A stretch of 64,000 nucleotides of DNA from Topomyia yanbarensis (GCF_030247195.1 NC_080672.1:71217771-71281770), one strand, 5' to 3'. Positions 1 to 12,766 are shown, counted from the first letter of the stretch. The notes: generated from the letters alone by a model not told the origin. Program-made: numbers and translations.

Positions 1-115
1 AGATAACGCATTGCACTGGCACGAAACATCCCCTTTCGTTGCGGCATAGTGTTTCTGGTTACGAAACAGTTGGTAAATTAAAGTACAACTGGTCAAAAAA
101 GGATTTAGATTCAAA

Positions 116-466
116 TACAGTGAAGACCTGTTATGTCAGTTTCTTGGTGTATTTCATGTTGGAAAAAGGAGAACATTGACCAAATAAGGCTCACTGTTTC
201 CTTTCTTTTCAATAAATCGAAGCTGTTAAAATATTTTACTTTAGTTTCTAGACATAGTCTCATAAATGTTTAATATAAATTTCCCATTGTGGAGTCTTCC
301 AGGGTAAAATTGAAAAAAAAACAAATTTTTCTTTTTGCAAATTTTGTTATGTTTAAGAATTTGGCTTGATGCGTCCGCTAAATTCCATCAATTGGTTTTT
401 CATGTGAGGCTGATCAAATCGGAGGAGGACAAAATCGCGGGCTGCTAAAATCGGGTCTTCACTGTA
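116..466. mobile_element. MITE with CAGTGAAGACC terminal inverted repeats, copy 1
   Basis: The element runs from CAGTGAAGACCTG at 118 to CGGGTCTTCACTG at 464 and is flanked by TA on both sides, as expected for TA-targeting Tc1/mariner or pogo-type elements. It has no coding capacity (347 bp). Internal text is shared with the copies at 21657-22067 and 33518-33729. Confidence 0.8.
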
Positions 467-1400
467 AACGTAATTTATAATCAAAGGTTTTAGATATATA
501 GTATCTTAAACCGAAAATACCAGCAAATATAATTAAATATAATATATAATTCAAATCACAAAACCCACTGTCCTAGTGTCTTTTGTAATCCTCCCTTTTC
601 AGAATTCCCTCACATCGAAATGTTTTATTTTCTATGCGCGGGCGCATACAAAAAAAAAGACAACCACTAGCAATGTGGAGGTGTTGTTAGAAAATCAAAC
701 CTCGCTCCGCGGTCGTAAACAGGAGAAAACAGACGCAACGCCGATGGGTGACTGTTTTTCCTTCTATCAACAATTGGTATAGAGAAAACTCATGAAAATG
801 CAGAACAAAGCCGTTGCGCTGAGATTTTGGTACGTTCCGACTCTCTTCGTTCTGTATACTTTCATATTATTCTCTGTTTACTATCGCTTCACACGTTGGA
901 CTGATTTTCCTTCCAGAGAATTTCCTTTTGGTGTGTAGATACACGCACTGAGAGTAATGCACGATATTCTCTCTGTCTCTTTGGAACAAGTTACTAAAAC
1001 TACCACATTGCTCCGGACAAACAGACGTAATCGTAAACATTTCATTTTTTTCCAGTAGAAACTCGAAGGAAATGAAACACCATTAGATGTAATGGTTTAG
1101 ATCTTTTGCTTCAAATCACGTTTTCTTTGCTGCATTTTCCAGCTTGCAGCTCGACTCACCTCGCATCGGCCGGAACATGTGCACATTATAAAGTTTCGGT
1201 TAAATCGTAAATGGTATTCGAAATAAATATTTCAGCTTTAGATATCGAAAGAATAGAATTTCAATGCGAATCAGGAATCAAAATATATTGGCCCGATTGG
1301 CACGTTCCGCATGTTATTCGGAAATTTGTGCCTTACCACGTCGTCACATCACTCTCCTGATCGGAAGGGAAACGAAACGAAATGGCAAATGACATCACAA
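465..1400. other. No gene or repeat recognised
   Basis: AT-rich sequence between the first MITE and the LOA-like LINE. Short open frames here have no recognisable protein features. Confidence 0.4.
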
Positions 1401-1404
1401 CACA

Positions 1405-4400
1405 ATAACAAAACAAAACAATAAACATTCTGGCTTTTTCTCTCCCGAAGGGATAATGGGCCTACTGATAAAGCCTATAGCTTCTACCACACTGGGTTTG
1501 GAACACTCCTTGGGTTTTAGATCCCTGTACTTAGGTTCATCTATGTAAGGAGAACCAAAAAATCCGGTTACGCAATTGCGGGGCAAATATATATCAAACA
1601 AAATGCGGTACCGTTATCGAGTTCACAAAGATCACACGAATAATTCTCAACATGCTGAATAGTAGCCATGTTATAGTTGACTTTGCAATGTCCAGTCAAT
1701 GTCTTGACTAGAATATGGCGATTGTGCTTGAAAAAATGCAACAAATTCATTGATATTTTGCGGACTCACATCCGGAAGAAAAATTTTTGCTTGAAAGCAG
1801 TTTGCAAGCTACCCCAATGGTTGGCATGTTCGGATGCAGCCCAAAAGCGAAGCTTGTGCTTCATCTAACTCAGCGACAGTGTTAGAACTGGTTCTGTTGC
1901 AACAAAGTCAGTGGCAGCGCCAGTTCTAGCCAATTGTCCCGCCCATTCATTCCTACTAATGCCAGAATTACCGGGTACCCCCAAAAGGTAGATAGCTTTT
2001 GAAACACTAAGTTCCTTGATTTGAGTTCAACATGCTATTACTAATTTCGATTTCGAAATTGCCGATTTAAATACGTTTATGGTAACCTGGGTGTCAGAGA
2101 AAAAATCAATTTTTTTGCCGAGTATTCCAAGTTGAAGTGTCGACTGTTCGCCACACAGAATCGCGAAGAATACAGTAGAATGTCTACTAATCGCATTTTC
2201 CTCGCGAGAAGGAATTCTCAGATTAAAAGTTTTAAAACCGAAATTCCATGTAGTGTAAGGTCATGAGTTTTGAGTCAAGACGTATTTAACTTGATTTTCG
2301 ATAGTAGGCGAGGTCTCTTTCGAGACAGTTCTGTTTTTTCCGTCAGTTTTTTTATCTGCACTATTTTGCTGCAGTTTCAGAAGTTTTACTAGTTGGACCA
2401 CTTCAGACGAATTCTCGGTGGTGGAACACGGAATGCTATACGGTGAATAGCTAATTCAGCGCTCCCGGAACGATTTTGGCGTCATTGTGCTGCTCGTGCA
2501 ATCGGAACGTTGGCCAGGCCTACCGCTGCTGACTGTGTTCGGAAGTGACATTAGCGGTCATCGTACAGGAGACACTACTGGATGGCGGTGAGCTGTTTGC
2601 TTCATAGGTCGTCGTACAATGAGAGCAAAATCAACGCCACCGATAGACCTCAGCCTGCAATATGCATCGCGGCTAGCATGTTCCAGCAGCAAAACTGACA
2701 CTGCCGACGTCCGAATATATTGCGTTGTCTTCATCATCGTCATCAGAAGCAAAACATCATTCCACAACCTACGCCGACAGGACCACAATGCAGTGTGATG
2801 TACCTGCAATTACCGGTGAGATCGTTCTGATTATATTGTTTCTACTTTCAAATTGTTATGTCAATTTTTCGATAGTGGTAGGTGATTTTATTCCTTCTAA
2901 ATATTTCATTACTTTTTATTTTCACTGTCTATCTGTAAGGTTCGTTATATGCATTTAATCCATGACATTTATTTCAATATTTGGGCAGGATGGGTGCATC
3001 AGGGCATTATACGAACTATGACATGGATTAGGGTATATAAATCGCCTGTCTCTAGTCAAAAGATAATAATGTCCCCACTTACTTCCTAATTGTTCGGAAT
3101 TATGTAGTTACTGTTAATATTTTTATCTGACACGGCACGATAAGTTTGAGAGCGAGTGAAGGCGCTTTAACCTAGGCTTATTAGCCAGGGCAAGGTGTAA
3201 ATACCTCTGTCCCATCCCAAAGGACCAAAGGAGTGACATTAACCTTCTTAGCCTAGTCACTCCCAACGATTTATTATATTCCCTTTAAACTGAAACGGTC
3301 GGTACGGTTGTCTTCGTTTCGTCCTCCTTTAAGATTCAAAACAATTCGTTAATTAAATTATTCACTAAATGAAGAATTTAATTGCTGTCTAATTTTGAAA
3401 CATCTTCAAACCGAACTCTGCACAGTAGGCCTGGCCGTTTTAATTTTTGCGACATATGAAATTATGCTTCAAATATTAATGTTGACAAGAAAAACACTAC
3501 AGACTAACTGTGGTGTTTTCCAGGATGCTTTTCAATACTGGCTGTGTAAGGGTTAGAATAGAATAGAATAGAATAGAATAAGACGTATTTAACTTGATTT
3601 TCGATAACAATTTCAGAATCAAAGCGGACGAGATTCGGTTGAAGCCTTTCGTTGCTTGAAAAGTACTATTGTTTAACTAATATAAAAACACTATTGCTCA
3701 ACATCATATGACTTGTTGCATCAAATCAAAAAGTGTTTTCATGCAAATACCGGTGATCATTCTATGATCACCATAATCATCATCATCATAATCATCGAAT
3801 AAACCACATGCTCGAAAAACCCAGCTCATTAAATTTCCTCAACAAGCCATCGGCGATAAGATTCCACAGAAGTGGTGACAGCACACCACTTTGAAAGCAT
3901 CCGCAAACGTTCAATTTTCTTATCACTACTCGTCTTAGTGATGCGCACAGATGTCGGTTGCTAAGCATTGCGTGCATTCCGTTTCGTGCTCCGACAGCAA
4001 AGTCATTAAATTGACTTGACGCTTGTCCGAACATGCCGCAGACTCAGGTGATTCGCATTTAATACCAAAAGATCCTGACTCCTGCGTTGCAGAAGACAAA
4101 GAGTTAAGTAACCGGGAAACTCTAAGTTTGTTCCCTGGCTCTACTCCACGCTTTTCTAAACCTTCTTACTTCAAACCCTTGCTTGCCCTTGAGTACTATG
4201 GCTCTTAATATTTGAAAAATACTTCACCTTCCAGTCCCTTGCTAATTACATGTCGTTACAATGTAATATATAAAGGTACTCCATGACCTTGCGCTGCTTC
4301 TATAATAGGTTCGAAGGACACGCTGTCGAAGCATCTTCAACATCAAGAAAAACGCCAAAATGTGTTTGCTTTTGTTAAAAAGCTTTTTAATATAGTTAAC

Positions 4401-5420
4401 AACGTTTTGTATCAGGGTGGTAGTAGACTTACTCCGTTGTTATGCATGTTGCATTGCATGCAGCGGGTGCTCAATCAAGCTAGCACCCCGAATGTTGTGG
4501 TCGATTAGACGTTCCACTGATTGGAGAATGAAGGAGGTCAGACTGATCGGTCTAAAGCTCTTTGCCTCCTCATAGGTAACGCGTTTATCTTAGGGAATGA
4601 ATTTTACAATTATTACCCGTTACACTAATGGAATGAATTCTATTGCCAGACTACGAGTAAGAGCATTTTTCGAAATATGCTTGAAGTGTTCACATCCGTT
4701 TTTGAAGTAGAACTGGAGTTATTCCACCTTTTCACGGAGACTTATACGGCGCGAAACTTTCAATTGCCCATTTGATCGATTCGATTGTCACAATTCCACG
4801 AGCAAATGCCCAAAAATCCGAACAACCTAAAAAGAAATCAGGGGCAGTCGTCGCTGATGGCTCTGTACAATCTGGAAAGTGTGTGTCAAAAAGACAGTAG
4901 AGTACTACATCTTCGTCAGATGAGTATTCACCAGTAGCAGTTCTAATCTAACTGACGTGAAAATATTTCAATTTCGAATGTAACTTATTTAATCTACTAG
5001 TCTCGTTGAGACGTGAGCAATTTGTGCAGAGGCTTTTCCAACCTTCGCTCAGAGGATCGAACGGCATTTCTGTATGCTTGCTAACTTAAATACCCATGAA
5101 ACGCTCTTCGTAGAGGTTCTAGTTCGTAGATTTGGGATTACGATATGTGACGATATCTAGCGAGACGGTTAAATGATCAATCTGGTATAAAGACTCATCA
5201 TATCTGTCGTTTGTTTGCCATTTCAATAGAGAACTAGACCTATCAAAATCACACTCCGACCGAATAAAATCTCTTCTAATTCTTCTCGAACAAGGGTAAT
5301 TGTCAGGTCTCGTGCTCGATTGGGCACACACAGATGAATGGTAAACAAATGAATGGTAAACAAATGAACAAATGATAGAGATGATGTCGTTAATCAAAAT
5401 CTTCAACTAACACTCGTGTT
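1405..5420 (-). pseudogene. Degenerate LOA-like LINE ORF2 (endonuclease end, RT, RNase H, C-terminal Zn motif), interrupted
   Basis: Reading leftwards on the minus strand, 5406-5119 encodes the end of an APE-type endonuclease and linker (LSDH-like text, YRNPKSTN). The stretch 4900-3790 is a decayed reverse transcriptase that includes SGVLSPLLWNLIADGLL just before the YxDD region. From 2275 to 1760 lie RNase H remnants, and 1750-1405 encodes the C-terminal CDLCELDNGT zinc-like segment and FGSPYIDEPKYRDLK. A cPQGGVLSPLLW-type RT combined with RNase H fits the LOA/I group of insect LINEs (Lian-like); clade assignment is inference. Frameshifts and stops occur throughout, so no protein is made. 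A second retroelement is inserted at 2304-3579. Related copies lie at 55990-56880, 50290-51060 and 59840-61330. Confidence 0.72.
2277..3606 (+). mobile_element. Short non-autonomous retroelement with (GAATA)n tail and 27-bp target-site duplication
   Basis: An identical 27-bp direct repeat lies at 2277-2303 and 3580-3606. The insert 2304-3579 ends in a run of GAATA units (about 3555-3580), so it is a + strand retroelement made by target-primed reverse transcription. It contains no recognisable endonuclease or RT, and I see only short open frames. It is therefore either an internally deleted LINE or a SINE-like derivative of about 1.28 kb. It sits inside the minus-strand LOA-like LINE and is younger than it. 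Confidence 0.75.
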
Positions 5421-6361
5421 ACAGTAGGCGCAAATTCTGTTCAGTCCGCCCGTGGTTAAGAAATACCTACAGAAGTATGTCATCAGATACCATAGTGATA
5501 AAAACGCATCACCACGAGTATCCGAAATATGAAATTTAGGTACCAATAGGCTCAGCCCACATCAGTGGTGTAGCCAGGGGGGGGGGGGGGGGAGGTAAGT
5601 GGATGTTAAAACCCACCAAAACAAAATTCATTTGATTGAAAAAATTCAATTGATGCTGACTAATTTAATTAAATATTGTCTAAAATATTTCTGGAAGAAT
5701 ACTGTTTGATTACTACATTGAGAACCTATTGTTTTAAGCGTCATGACGACTTTTAGAAAATAGTGGGAAGGGATTCTTGTAACTTATCTCTTAGCCGACA
5801 TCCTATAATTGTCAAATTACATCAATATAAAATAAAATAATTGTCTGAATTATTATGAGCTTTTTTGGAGAAATGTTCTAAACTGTGGATTAGGGACGAT
5901 TTTTCGAATGGGAAGCTAGGTTTTAATAGGTCTTTAAAACATAAACTTGCTCACCAAAAACGTGCATACATTTCAACATTTGCTGGAAATGTATTTTTTT
6001 GAGATTGCGTAGAGTTGAGACAAAAAATTAATATGATTATGAACAAGAATAACATATCGGAAAGTAGATGGAAGATAATGAAAAATTACGTTCAAAATTT
6101 GTCTCCAACAGGTAAGCATCGGTTTTTATGAGTATTTCATTGTTGTTGTACTATCAATTATATGAATAGCCGCTAAGTAGGATTGGAGTTAATAATTTTT
6201 TTTATATATTAGCGCTTTTGCCCAAAATGTCACGCGGCACCGATCCCAATCGAAAGGAACGACCGCGCTTCATGAAACACCGCACTTAGTCGATCTGTCA
6301 TAATATCACAAATTTGCATAACGAAGGGGCGAATGAGAACACAATTTATTCAAAAAATCAG
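5421..6361. other. AT-rich stretch with a hAT-like terminus and a 16-G run
   Basis: At 5563 the text cagtggtgtagccagg leads into 16 G (5577-5592). This resembles the left end of the hAT-like MITE at 38033-38287 (cagtggcggatccagg), but no matching right end was found. The remainder holds nothing I recognise. Confidence 0.4.
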
Positions 6362-6792
6362 CCCTGCGTTGTGCAACGTTTTGTTGCGTTGCGTTGCGTT
6401 GCGTTGCGTAAGCACGGTATACTTCGTAGATTGCAGACTGATGACTCTCATTTCCAGCCAGACTACTTGAGGAGCATTGTTTGGGAATAACAATTGATCC
6501 AGTCCAAGAGAGATTTTCGCCTGAGAGCCACCATTGCGGGCCACGACCATCTTTACCGTAACTTGGGAAAGGAAGTGTTGATGTGGTACTGACTTAACGG
6601 AGGGCCCGACTCAGTGACACTTCCATAAGTACCACGGATTGGGTAGTGGGTGGGTTGTTAGTCAGGATTCGCTTCAAGCAAGCGATGCGACTGAGACTAT
6701 ATTTTCGTGCATGTTTGAATAGTTTATTGACTGTAGGATACATAAATTTTCTAGGCGTTAAAATCTGGCCCCTGCGTTGTGCAACGTTTTGT
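6362..6792 (-). mobile_element. 5'-truncated LINE 3' end with (GCAAC)n tail and 23-bp target-site duplication
   Basis: A 23-bp direct repeat lies at 6362-6384 and 6770-6792. Immediately inside its left copy is a run of GTTGC units (6385-6409), which on the minus strand reads as a (GCAAC)n 3' tail. The 385-bp insert has no open frame and looks like a LINE 3'UTR fragment truncated at its 5' end (near 6769). Confidence 0.75.
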
Positions 6793-7563
6793 GCAGATTA
6801 AATAAAACAGATTCAAGTGGTGCCAAATTCACCACATTCAGTAAAATTCGAAAATTCTTTTTGGATTACAGAATTGATAAAATTGGTTTAATGTGTTTAT
6901 CACATAAATTCTGTTTTAAAAATTGTCCTTGCGATTAAACCAAAAATGGGAAGTTTATTATTACCGCAAATAGCAAATACAAGTACTACTTACACCAAAA
7001 TCTAGCAACTTTGAAGCGGGCTGTAGTAATCAGTTTTGGTGCGGCGTGTACGTTTCGGTGAATGTCTCAATATCACTGCGAAACAAAATTTTAAAAAAAT
7101 GGGATATCAATGAAAACGGTCATCTCAAATTTTCCATATTCGATCGGCTATTTTGAATTTCAAAAAACTGACGATCGTAATCAGCGATGTCCAAAACCCA
7201 TAATCTCATGTAATTGTTACAAAATATTGACATTCTACCACGAATAATTCAACGTAAGTATTCTCAAAACTTAAAACGCGTTTAAATTTTGAGAATTTTT
7301 TTTAAGCATGATTTTTCAAAATTGCATACAACCTCATTTAAAAACAATTGAATTTAAAGACTTCATCTTTTGACTTCTCGAAAGAAAACGAAGAATCACC
7401 TGTAAAATCTAGAAATTCTTTGTATTCACCATTTTTAGTAAAACCTTAAAGGACTAAAAAATCGATCTCAAAGTTTGAGATCACACCATTACGTACTCTA
7501 TACTAGCAATTTTAAAGCTATTTCCCATTCTTAGGTCATTCCACCAATAAATTTTATTTACGA
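6793..7563. other. No gene or repeat recognised
   Basis: AT-rich intergenic DNA between the truncated LINE and the foldback element. I find no protein-like open frame. Confidence 0.35.
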
Positions 7564-9452
7564 CGAATTTCGCGCCAACTCGAACAAATGTTGGCAGCAC
7601 CCTCTCAGATTTTAATGAAACTTTCTGTACATGAGAACCTTGTCACAAAAATCCACCTTGCGTACATTGTTTTTCGAAAAATGATCTAGACTGTCTTTTG
7701 AAAAGGGTAAATCTTTTTTTACCAATTTTCTTCAAATGGCTATAGTCTAAAAATAACCATTCTTAAAAAAAAAGATTGTGGGAGTGATTTTCACAAAATT
7801 AGTCAAATTTTTAAATAAAAATATTGAAAAAAATTAAAGTCGATTTACAAAAAACCCACCTTTGATTTGGATGAAATTTTGTTCCAAGACAGGTAATTAT
7901 GTTCCCTACCTACCGTCAAAAATTCAAGTTGAGCACTTTCAAAGAAAAAAGTTATTTGAAAAAAAACTTTCATTGTCCAAACTGATTTTTTTTCAGTATA
8001 TTTTTATCAAAATTTAGTATAGCATCTCGGACTGGACTGGAACGAGGCCGAAGGGATTCATTTAACGGAGATCTAGTAATAGAACACTTAGCGCACGACC
8101 AGACAACATGTTTATTATCGCGATAACCGCCACTACAAGCGCAGAGACCGCTCTTCACGACCCCAATACGCCGGAGATGGGAATTCTACGTACGTGTACA
8201 TCTTGAACTAAACTTTCATCGCTCCACGAAATTGGTCAATTTTCGAGCGTCCTCTGAGAATAAATATTTAAAAACTTGTTTAAGCTACGCGATCTTTCAT
8301 AAATATAACCTTCCAATGCCTAAGTGTTCATCTTCTCATTATCATTCTAATCCAAGTGTCCGCCTTCTCATTACCCGAGATGGAACACTGAGAAAGAACT
8401 CAAACTAAGGTAATCTGCTGATTTTTCAGATAAAGTACTCAAAAACTCCCATGTTTTCTCTAGGAAATACAAATAGTGCTTTCCATGCTCCATCAAACAG
8501 AGAACACCCTGTAACTGTTATGATGTGTGCATGGACGTTGATAGGTAAATATAAAAAAACAACGTGCCATTTGAGCCAATATATTCTGATTCCTGATCCG
8601 TCCGTTAATCCGTCGACAGACCGGTGCCAATAGTCGCCTTTTTCAGCTTTCATCAAGTTTTTCATTTGCATTTGTAGCGTCGCGTATATTGGGAAAAATT
8701 CAGGCGATCAGACGTTCAAAAGTCCCTTTTGCGTACAATTCTAAAGGCCCCTGTTGGAGACTACACCATCAATCTCTACTTCCCGGGCGGGTACATAGAC
8801 AAGATACTTCTTCGTACACGGCCAAGTGGTATTTAGTTAAATTTCGCATATATCGATGATGTTAAATGGCTAATCTTTACCCTCATTAAAGTTTGTTATA
8901 TCAAACTTGTTACTCATACTTTTTGCATGTATCAGGCAACTGGCAGTTGGGAAATTGGATTCTGAGATGATTATGACTTTCATGGGTTTAGTTTTCGTTA
9001 AAAATACACTAACAACAAAAATCGTCACCTTGTGTATTTTTCAAATAACTTTTTTTCTTGAAAGTGCCCAACTTGAGTTTTTGACGGTGGGTGGGGATTA
9101 CCTATTTTGGAAAAAAAGTCATCCAAATCGAAGATGGCGTTTTTTTGTAAATCGACTTTAAATTTTTAAAAACGCTTTTCAGTGTAGGAGTCGATGAAGA
9201 ATTTTTTCAATAGTTTTATTCAAAAATTTGACTAATTTTATGAAAATTACTCTTACAACATTTTGTTTTGTAGGATGTCATTTTTAGACTATAGCCATTT
9301 GAAGAAAATTGGTAAAAAAGATTGACCCTTTTCAAGAGACAGTCTAGATTATTTTTAGAAAAAAAGTATGCATAGTGTCTTCATGTACAGAAAGTATCAT
9401 TAAAATCTGAGAGGGTGCTGCCAACGCAGAATACGATTTAGCGCGAAATTCG
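7564..9452. mobile_element. 1.9-kb foldback element with ~400-bp inverted arms
   Basis: The left arm (7564-7963) and right arm (9044-9452) are inverted copies: both contain TGGCAGCACCCTCTCAGATT, GGCTATAGTCTAAAAATRAC-type text and the GTAAATCGACTTTAA block in opposite orientation. The loop (7964-9043) includes a minus-strand LINE fragment and otherwise unrecognised sequence. No transposase is visible, so the element is non-autonomous. Confidence 0.72.
7990..8158 (-). pseudogene. LINE C-terminal zinc-knuckle fragment inside the foldback element
   Basis: The minus-strand translation reads KSGLCACSGGYRDNKHVVW followed by SCAKC, the C-terminal Cys/His motif seen after the RT in jockey- and R1-type LINEs (CxC...HVVWxC). 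It is about 56 residues long with no flanking RT, so it is a captured or inserted fragment and not a gene. Confidence 0.55.
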
Positions 9453-9469
9453 CATATTATTTCATGAAC

Positions 9470-10895
9470 ACATCGAACATTGAATGTCGTAGTAATACAT
9501 TGAAAGTTGTCAGAATAGAGGACGCCAACTAACATCTCGCGAAGACAGTAAGAGTTTATAAAAAATGAACACATTTCAATGCACAAAACAAAAACCAATC
9601 GCGCTATTCTCACACACAAATAAAGATAGGTAGGATATTTCTTCGAGGACGATGAAATCTGGAGTGGGTGGAAAAGTAAACATAATACAACTCCGTGTGA
9701 TGTGACAGTGGATACCACACTTCTGGTCCCTCGATACAAGCAAACATTCCTATCTACACGTACCTATAGTGAGGACAAATCACCGACACGACCGCGACGC
9801 ATAAACAGTCACCGTGTCTCTCCGAGCGGCTACTAAACAGTTGCACATGTGCGCGCTCTCGACGATCTGCATATGCTCGCTACGTATTATCAACAGAAAG
9901 AGCACCGGCTCAACTCAACCATAGCAGGCGAAGTCAAAGGAAAAACGCGCTTTCCCCGTCTCCCACTGTCTGCTGGTATTGTTGGCGGATGGTGTGCAGC
10001 TCGAAAGAGAGGGAAAATTCGGCGCGCATCTTTTTCGAGCGCGCGTGGAAAAAAGGATATCTGTTTTCTATTTTGTTTCTTTTTCCACCCGGCAGTGTTT
10101 TTCTCGGGTGCTCGCCACGTTTCTCGTTGTCTTTTTTGTTGTGTTTGTTAAATGTTCAGAAATGTGTGTATGGTTTTCTTTTCATTTTCCTCCTTGCACC
10201 GTGAACGGGACTCGGTGGACTGATTTTTCGTGCCGCCGTTGTCGTTGTCATCGCTGTCGGTTCCACCGCACCAGTATGAATCGAATCGAGCTTCTTCGGG
10301 TCGCATTTGGTTGTTGGTCTTTTATCAAAATATCAACAGTGGAACAGATTATGATGGAACCATTATGTGTTTAGAATCCGACCTGAAAACATCGTGATAT
10401 CGGTTTTATTCTGGCCAGGGCAAAGCAACTGATAAGAACTCATCCAGGTGTTGGCAGCTCTATTTTTGGCCACACTCGCAAACGTGTTTTGGGACATAAA
10501 GGACGGCATACGATATTTCAGGATAAGCTTGGAAACGATCGCCGGAAAAAATGCATGGGTGACCTGGTAGTTTGGAAAAGGTGGAATCGTTACAAAACTC
10601 CACGCGGCATTGAATGCAAAGCTGATAAGTGGAAAGCAATTTTGCACTGTTTTGTGTCTGCTTGATAAGGTGTTGTTGCAATAGATAACTGAAGAATTGA
10701 TTGTGTCATACAAATTAGTGTTCGCGAAATATCTGATGAAAGGCAGTCGCAAACCAAAAAGTGATATAACAAAGAAAAATTGAGGCAGCCCAGACGCGAA
10801 TTACCGGCGAGTTATCAGTGCTTGCGGAAGAATAGTACCGTTCCGGGAAGCGACCTAATTTGTGAATTGCATTTTTTTTTCAAATCAACCACACG
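9470..10895 (+). promoter_or_regulatory. Presumed promoter and 5'UTR region of the Sox gene
   Basis: The stretch lies between the foldback element ending near 9452 and the Sox start codon. It is less AT-rich in its central part (9840-10300) than its surroundings. Several open frames occur here on both strands, but none resembles a protein and all carry low-complexity Phe/Cys-rich text. There are upstream ATGs (for example at 10276) out of frame with, or separated by stops from, the Sox frame. I cannot place the transcription start site. Confidence 0.35.
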
Positions 10896-11173
10896 ATGGA
10901 CATGACAATCTCATCTAAACTACACAACAGCAGTGGAATCAGTAGTAGTGGCAGTAATTGCAGTTCCAGTGCGGGTGGCGTTGGGAGCCCCGGTGAACAC
11001 ATCAAGCGGCCAATGAATGCCTTCATGGTGTGGTCCCGGGGACAGCGGCGGAAAATGGCACAGGACAATCCGAAGATGCACAACTCGGAAATATCGAAGA
11101 ACCTAGGAGCGCAGTGGAAGCTGCTGACCGAGGGCGAGAAGCGACCGTTCATCGATGAGGCGAAACGGTTGAG
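10896..11173 (+). CDS. Sox21b: SoxB2 (Sox21b-like) transcription factor, exon 1: N-terminus and most of the HMG box
   Basis: This exon encodes residues 1-92 plus two bases of codon 93 of a nuclear HMG-box transcription factor; SoxB proteins bind ACAAAG-like DNA and bend it during neural and gut development. Residues 11-33 are Ser/Gly-rich. The HMG box runs from residue 34 to 112 across the splice, and exon 1 supplies [19 protein letters not shown] and the SEIS and [18 protein letters not shown] blocks. The ATG at 10896 is the first in-frame ATG after a TGA at 10863-10865; a second Met is codon 3. The exon ends at AG|GTGAGT (intron from 11174), phase 2, inside the box, an intron position typical of insect Sox21-type genes and absent from Dichaete. 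Residue 69 is Asn where SoxB proteins nearly always have Arg. Assignment to SoxB2 is firm; Sox21b rather than Sox21a rests on the RGQRRKMA and [12 protein letters not shown] text as I know it and is less certain. Confidence 0.93.
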
Positions 11174-11179
11174 GTGAGT

Positions 11180-12488
11180 ATTGCTCCGGGGGTATGATCC
11201 GACGGAGGACGATACATTAGCGATTCTTGATTTTTTGGAAACAACAAAATGACCAAAAGAAAATGAGCTTTTCAGCTAAACTCTTCTTTAGTCAAACACC
11301 GTTAACCGGATGTTATCTCCATTGGTTTTGGTTCTATTTTTAGTGAAAGATTATTTCTTACCTTGGTTGCTGGCTTCGTATATTTTTGGAGAAGTCCGAT
11401 ACATTTTATGCGAAATTTACTAAAATCTACATGCGAAGATTCATTGAAGTACATTTGGATAATTTCGTGAAGCGGACACGAAAATCGTTTTCACCAACAA
11501 ATATACAATACTAAATTATATCTAGGCGTCAAGATCCAATTCCAGTAGTTCATTCCACGTTTTGCTAGGAGAAACATTGCAATATATAATTTTAAATTCT
11601 ACAGGAACAAATTTCACCAGTAAGACGACATTTTTTGTTTTTAAGTGTTCAGTAATTGGCAATTTTTTGGACTAGAGCCGCACACCGTATTTAATTAAAA
11701 CTTTTCAGAAAAAAATAAGACAGAAAACACAATTTGAAAAAGTATATAGCTTGGCAAGTAATTTGTAGTTGAATACGCAAAATTCGATAAAAATGAAACT
11801 GTAGATAAAATTTCTAAAAAAAATTAAAAAGTAATCGATCGATTTCGAGAAACGAATGTAAATTTTTTAAACACTTTACCAAAACATTTTTTGAATATTT
11901 TCTTCTTTTAATCATGCTCATCTGGCTCATCGATATTCTGGCTATGTAATGGACCTGTACACAAAGTATGTACTGCAAAGGCTGTCAAACAATGCTATTA
12001 GAACTATAACATCACCCAATGGATTAAAGTAACGTTTTAGATAAGAAGTAGTAGGAAGTTCTTTTGGTAGTGCTTTGTATCATTTTTTTTAAAGCGCAAA
12101 TTATTAACATTACAATTCTTATTATTAAAAAGACGGGTTCCAAGACGATGCATTATTCGTTCTTGAAACTCATATTTTCAAATTAATAATGAAATTTCAA
12201 AGAAATGGTTTTCATAATTCCATTATTAACTTTTACAAATTTTTATGTTAGAGACATTTCAAGTCAAACAACACAACAACAAAAAACAGTTCAATAACTC
12301 TGTAAAGATAAACATTTGATGATATATGTCAATCAATTTTTCCCCAAAATATGATCCTCTGTGTCTCCTCGAGATATTCCCAGCCAAAAAACAAACACTG
12401 CATAGGGATTGAGTATAGAATTTTAAAAACATATTGTGTTTGGCCATTTTTTGTCGCCATCTCCATCGATCACAGAGAATGATTAAGA
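11180..12488. other. Intron sequence without recognised features
   Basis: AT-rich intron DNA directly after Sox exon 1. I recognise no coding segment or repeat. Confidence 0.35.
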
Positions 12489-12766
12489 AAGTGTGCATCA
12501 CGTACATTGAAAAAAATCTGTTCAGAAATCCGCGAACAAAATATTACGATTTCGTGAACTGAACGATTTACGAAAATCGTTACCCAGTTTCTGAAATTAT
12601 GGATAATAAAGCTCGTATTCATGAAACTATTCGTGTATTTGTGTTTTGTGTCACCAACAAGGAAACATTCCTTCATAAATCCATGAACAAAAAAATCACG
12701 ATTTACGAAAATCGTGATCGATGTCCTGAAATTATAGATAATGAACCTCGTATTCTAGAAACTAGT

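Noticed and set aside
3540..3580. Simple microsatellite (GAATA)n as an independent locus
   Set aside because: It sits exactly at the end of a target-duplicated insertion and is better explained as the retroelement tail.
9344..10752. Several 129-131-codon open frames on both strands upstream of Sox
   Set aside because: Translations are Cys/Phe/Ser-rich low-complexity text with no domain; they overlap one another and lie in the presumed promoter/5'UTR.
10880..11152. 90-codon open frame opposite Sox exon 1
   Set aside because: Antisense shadow of the HMG-box exon.
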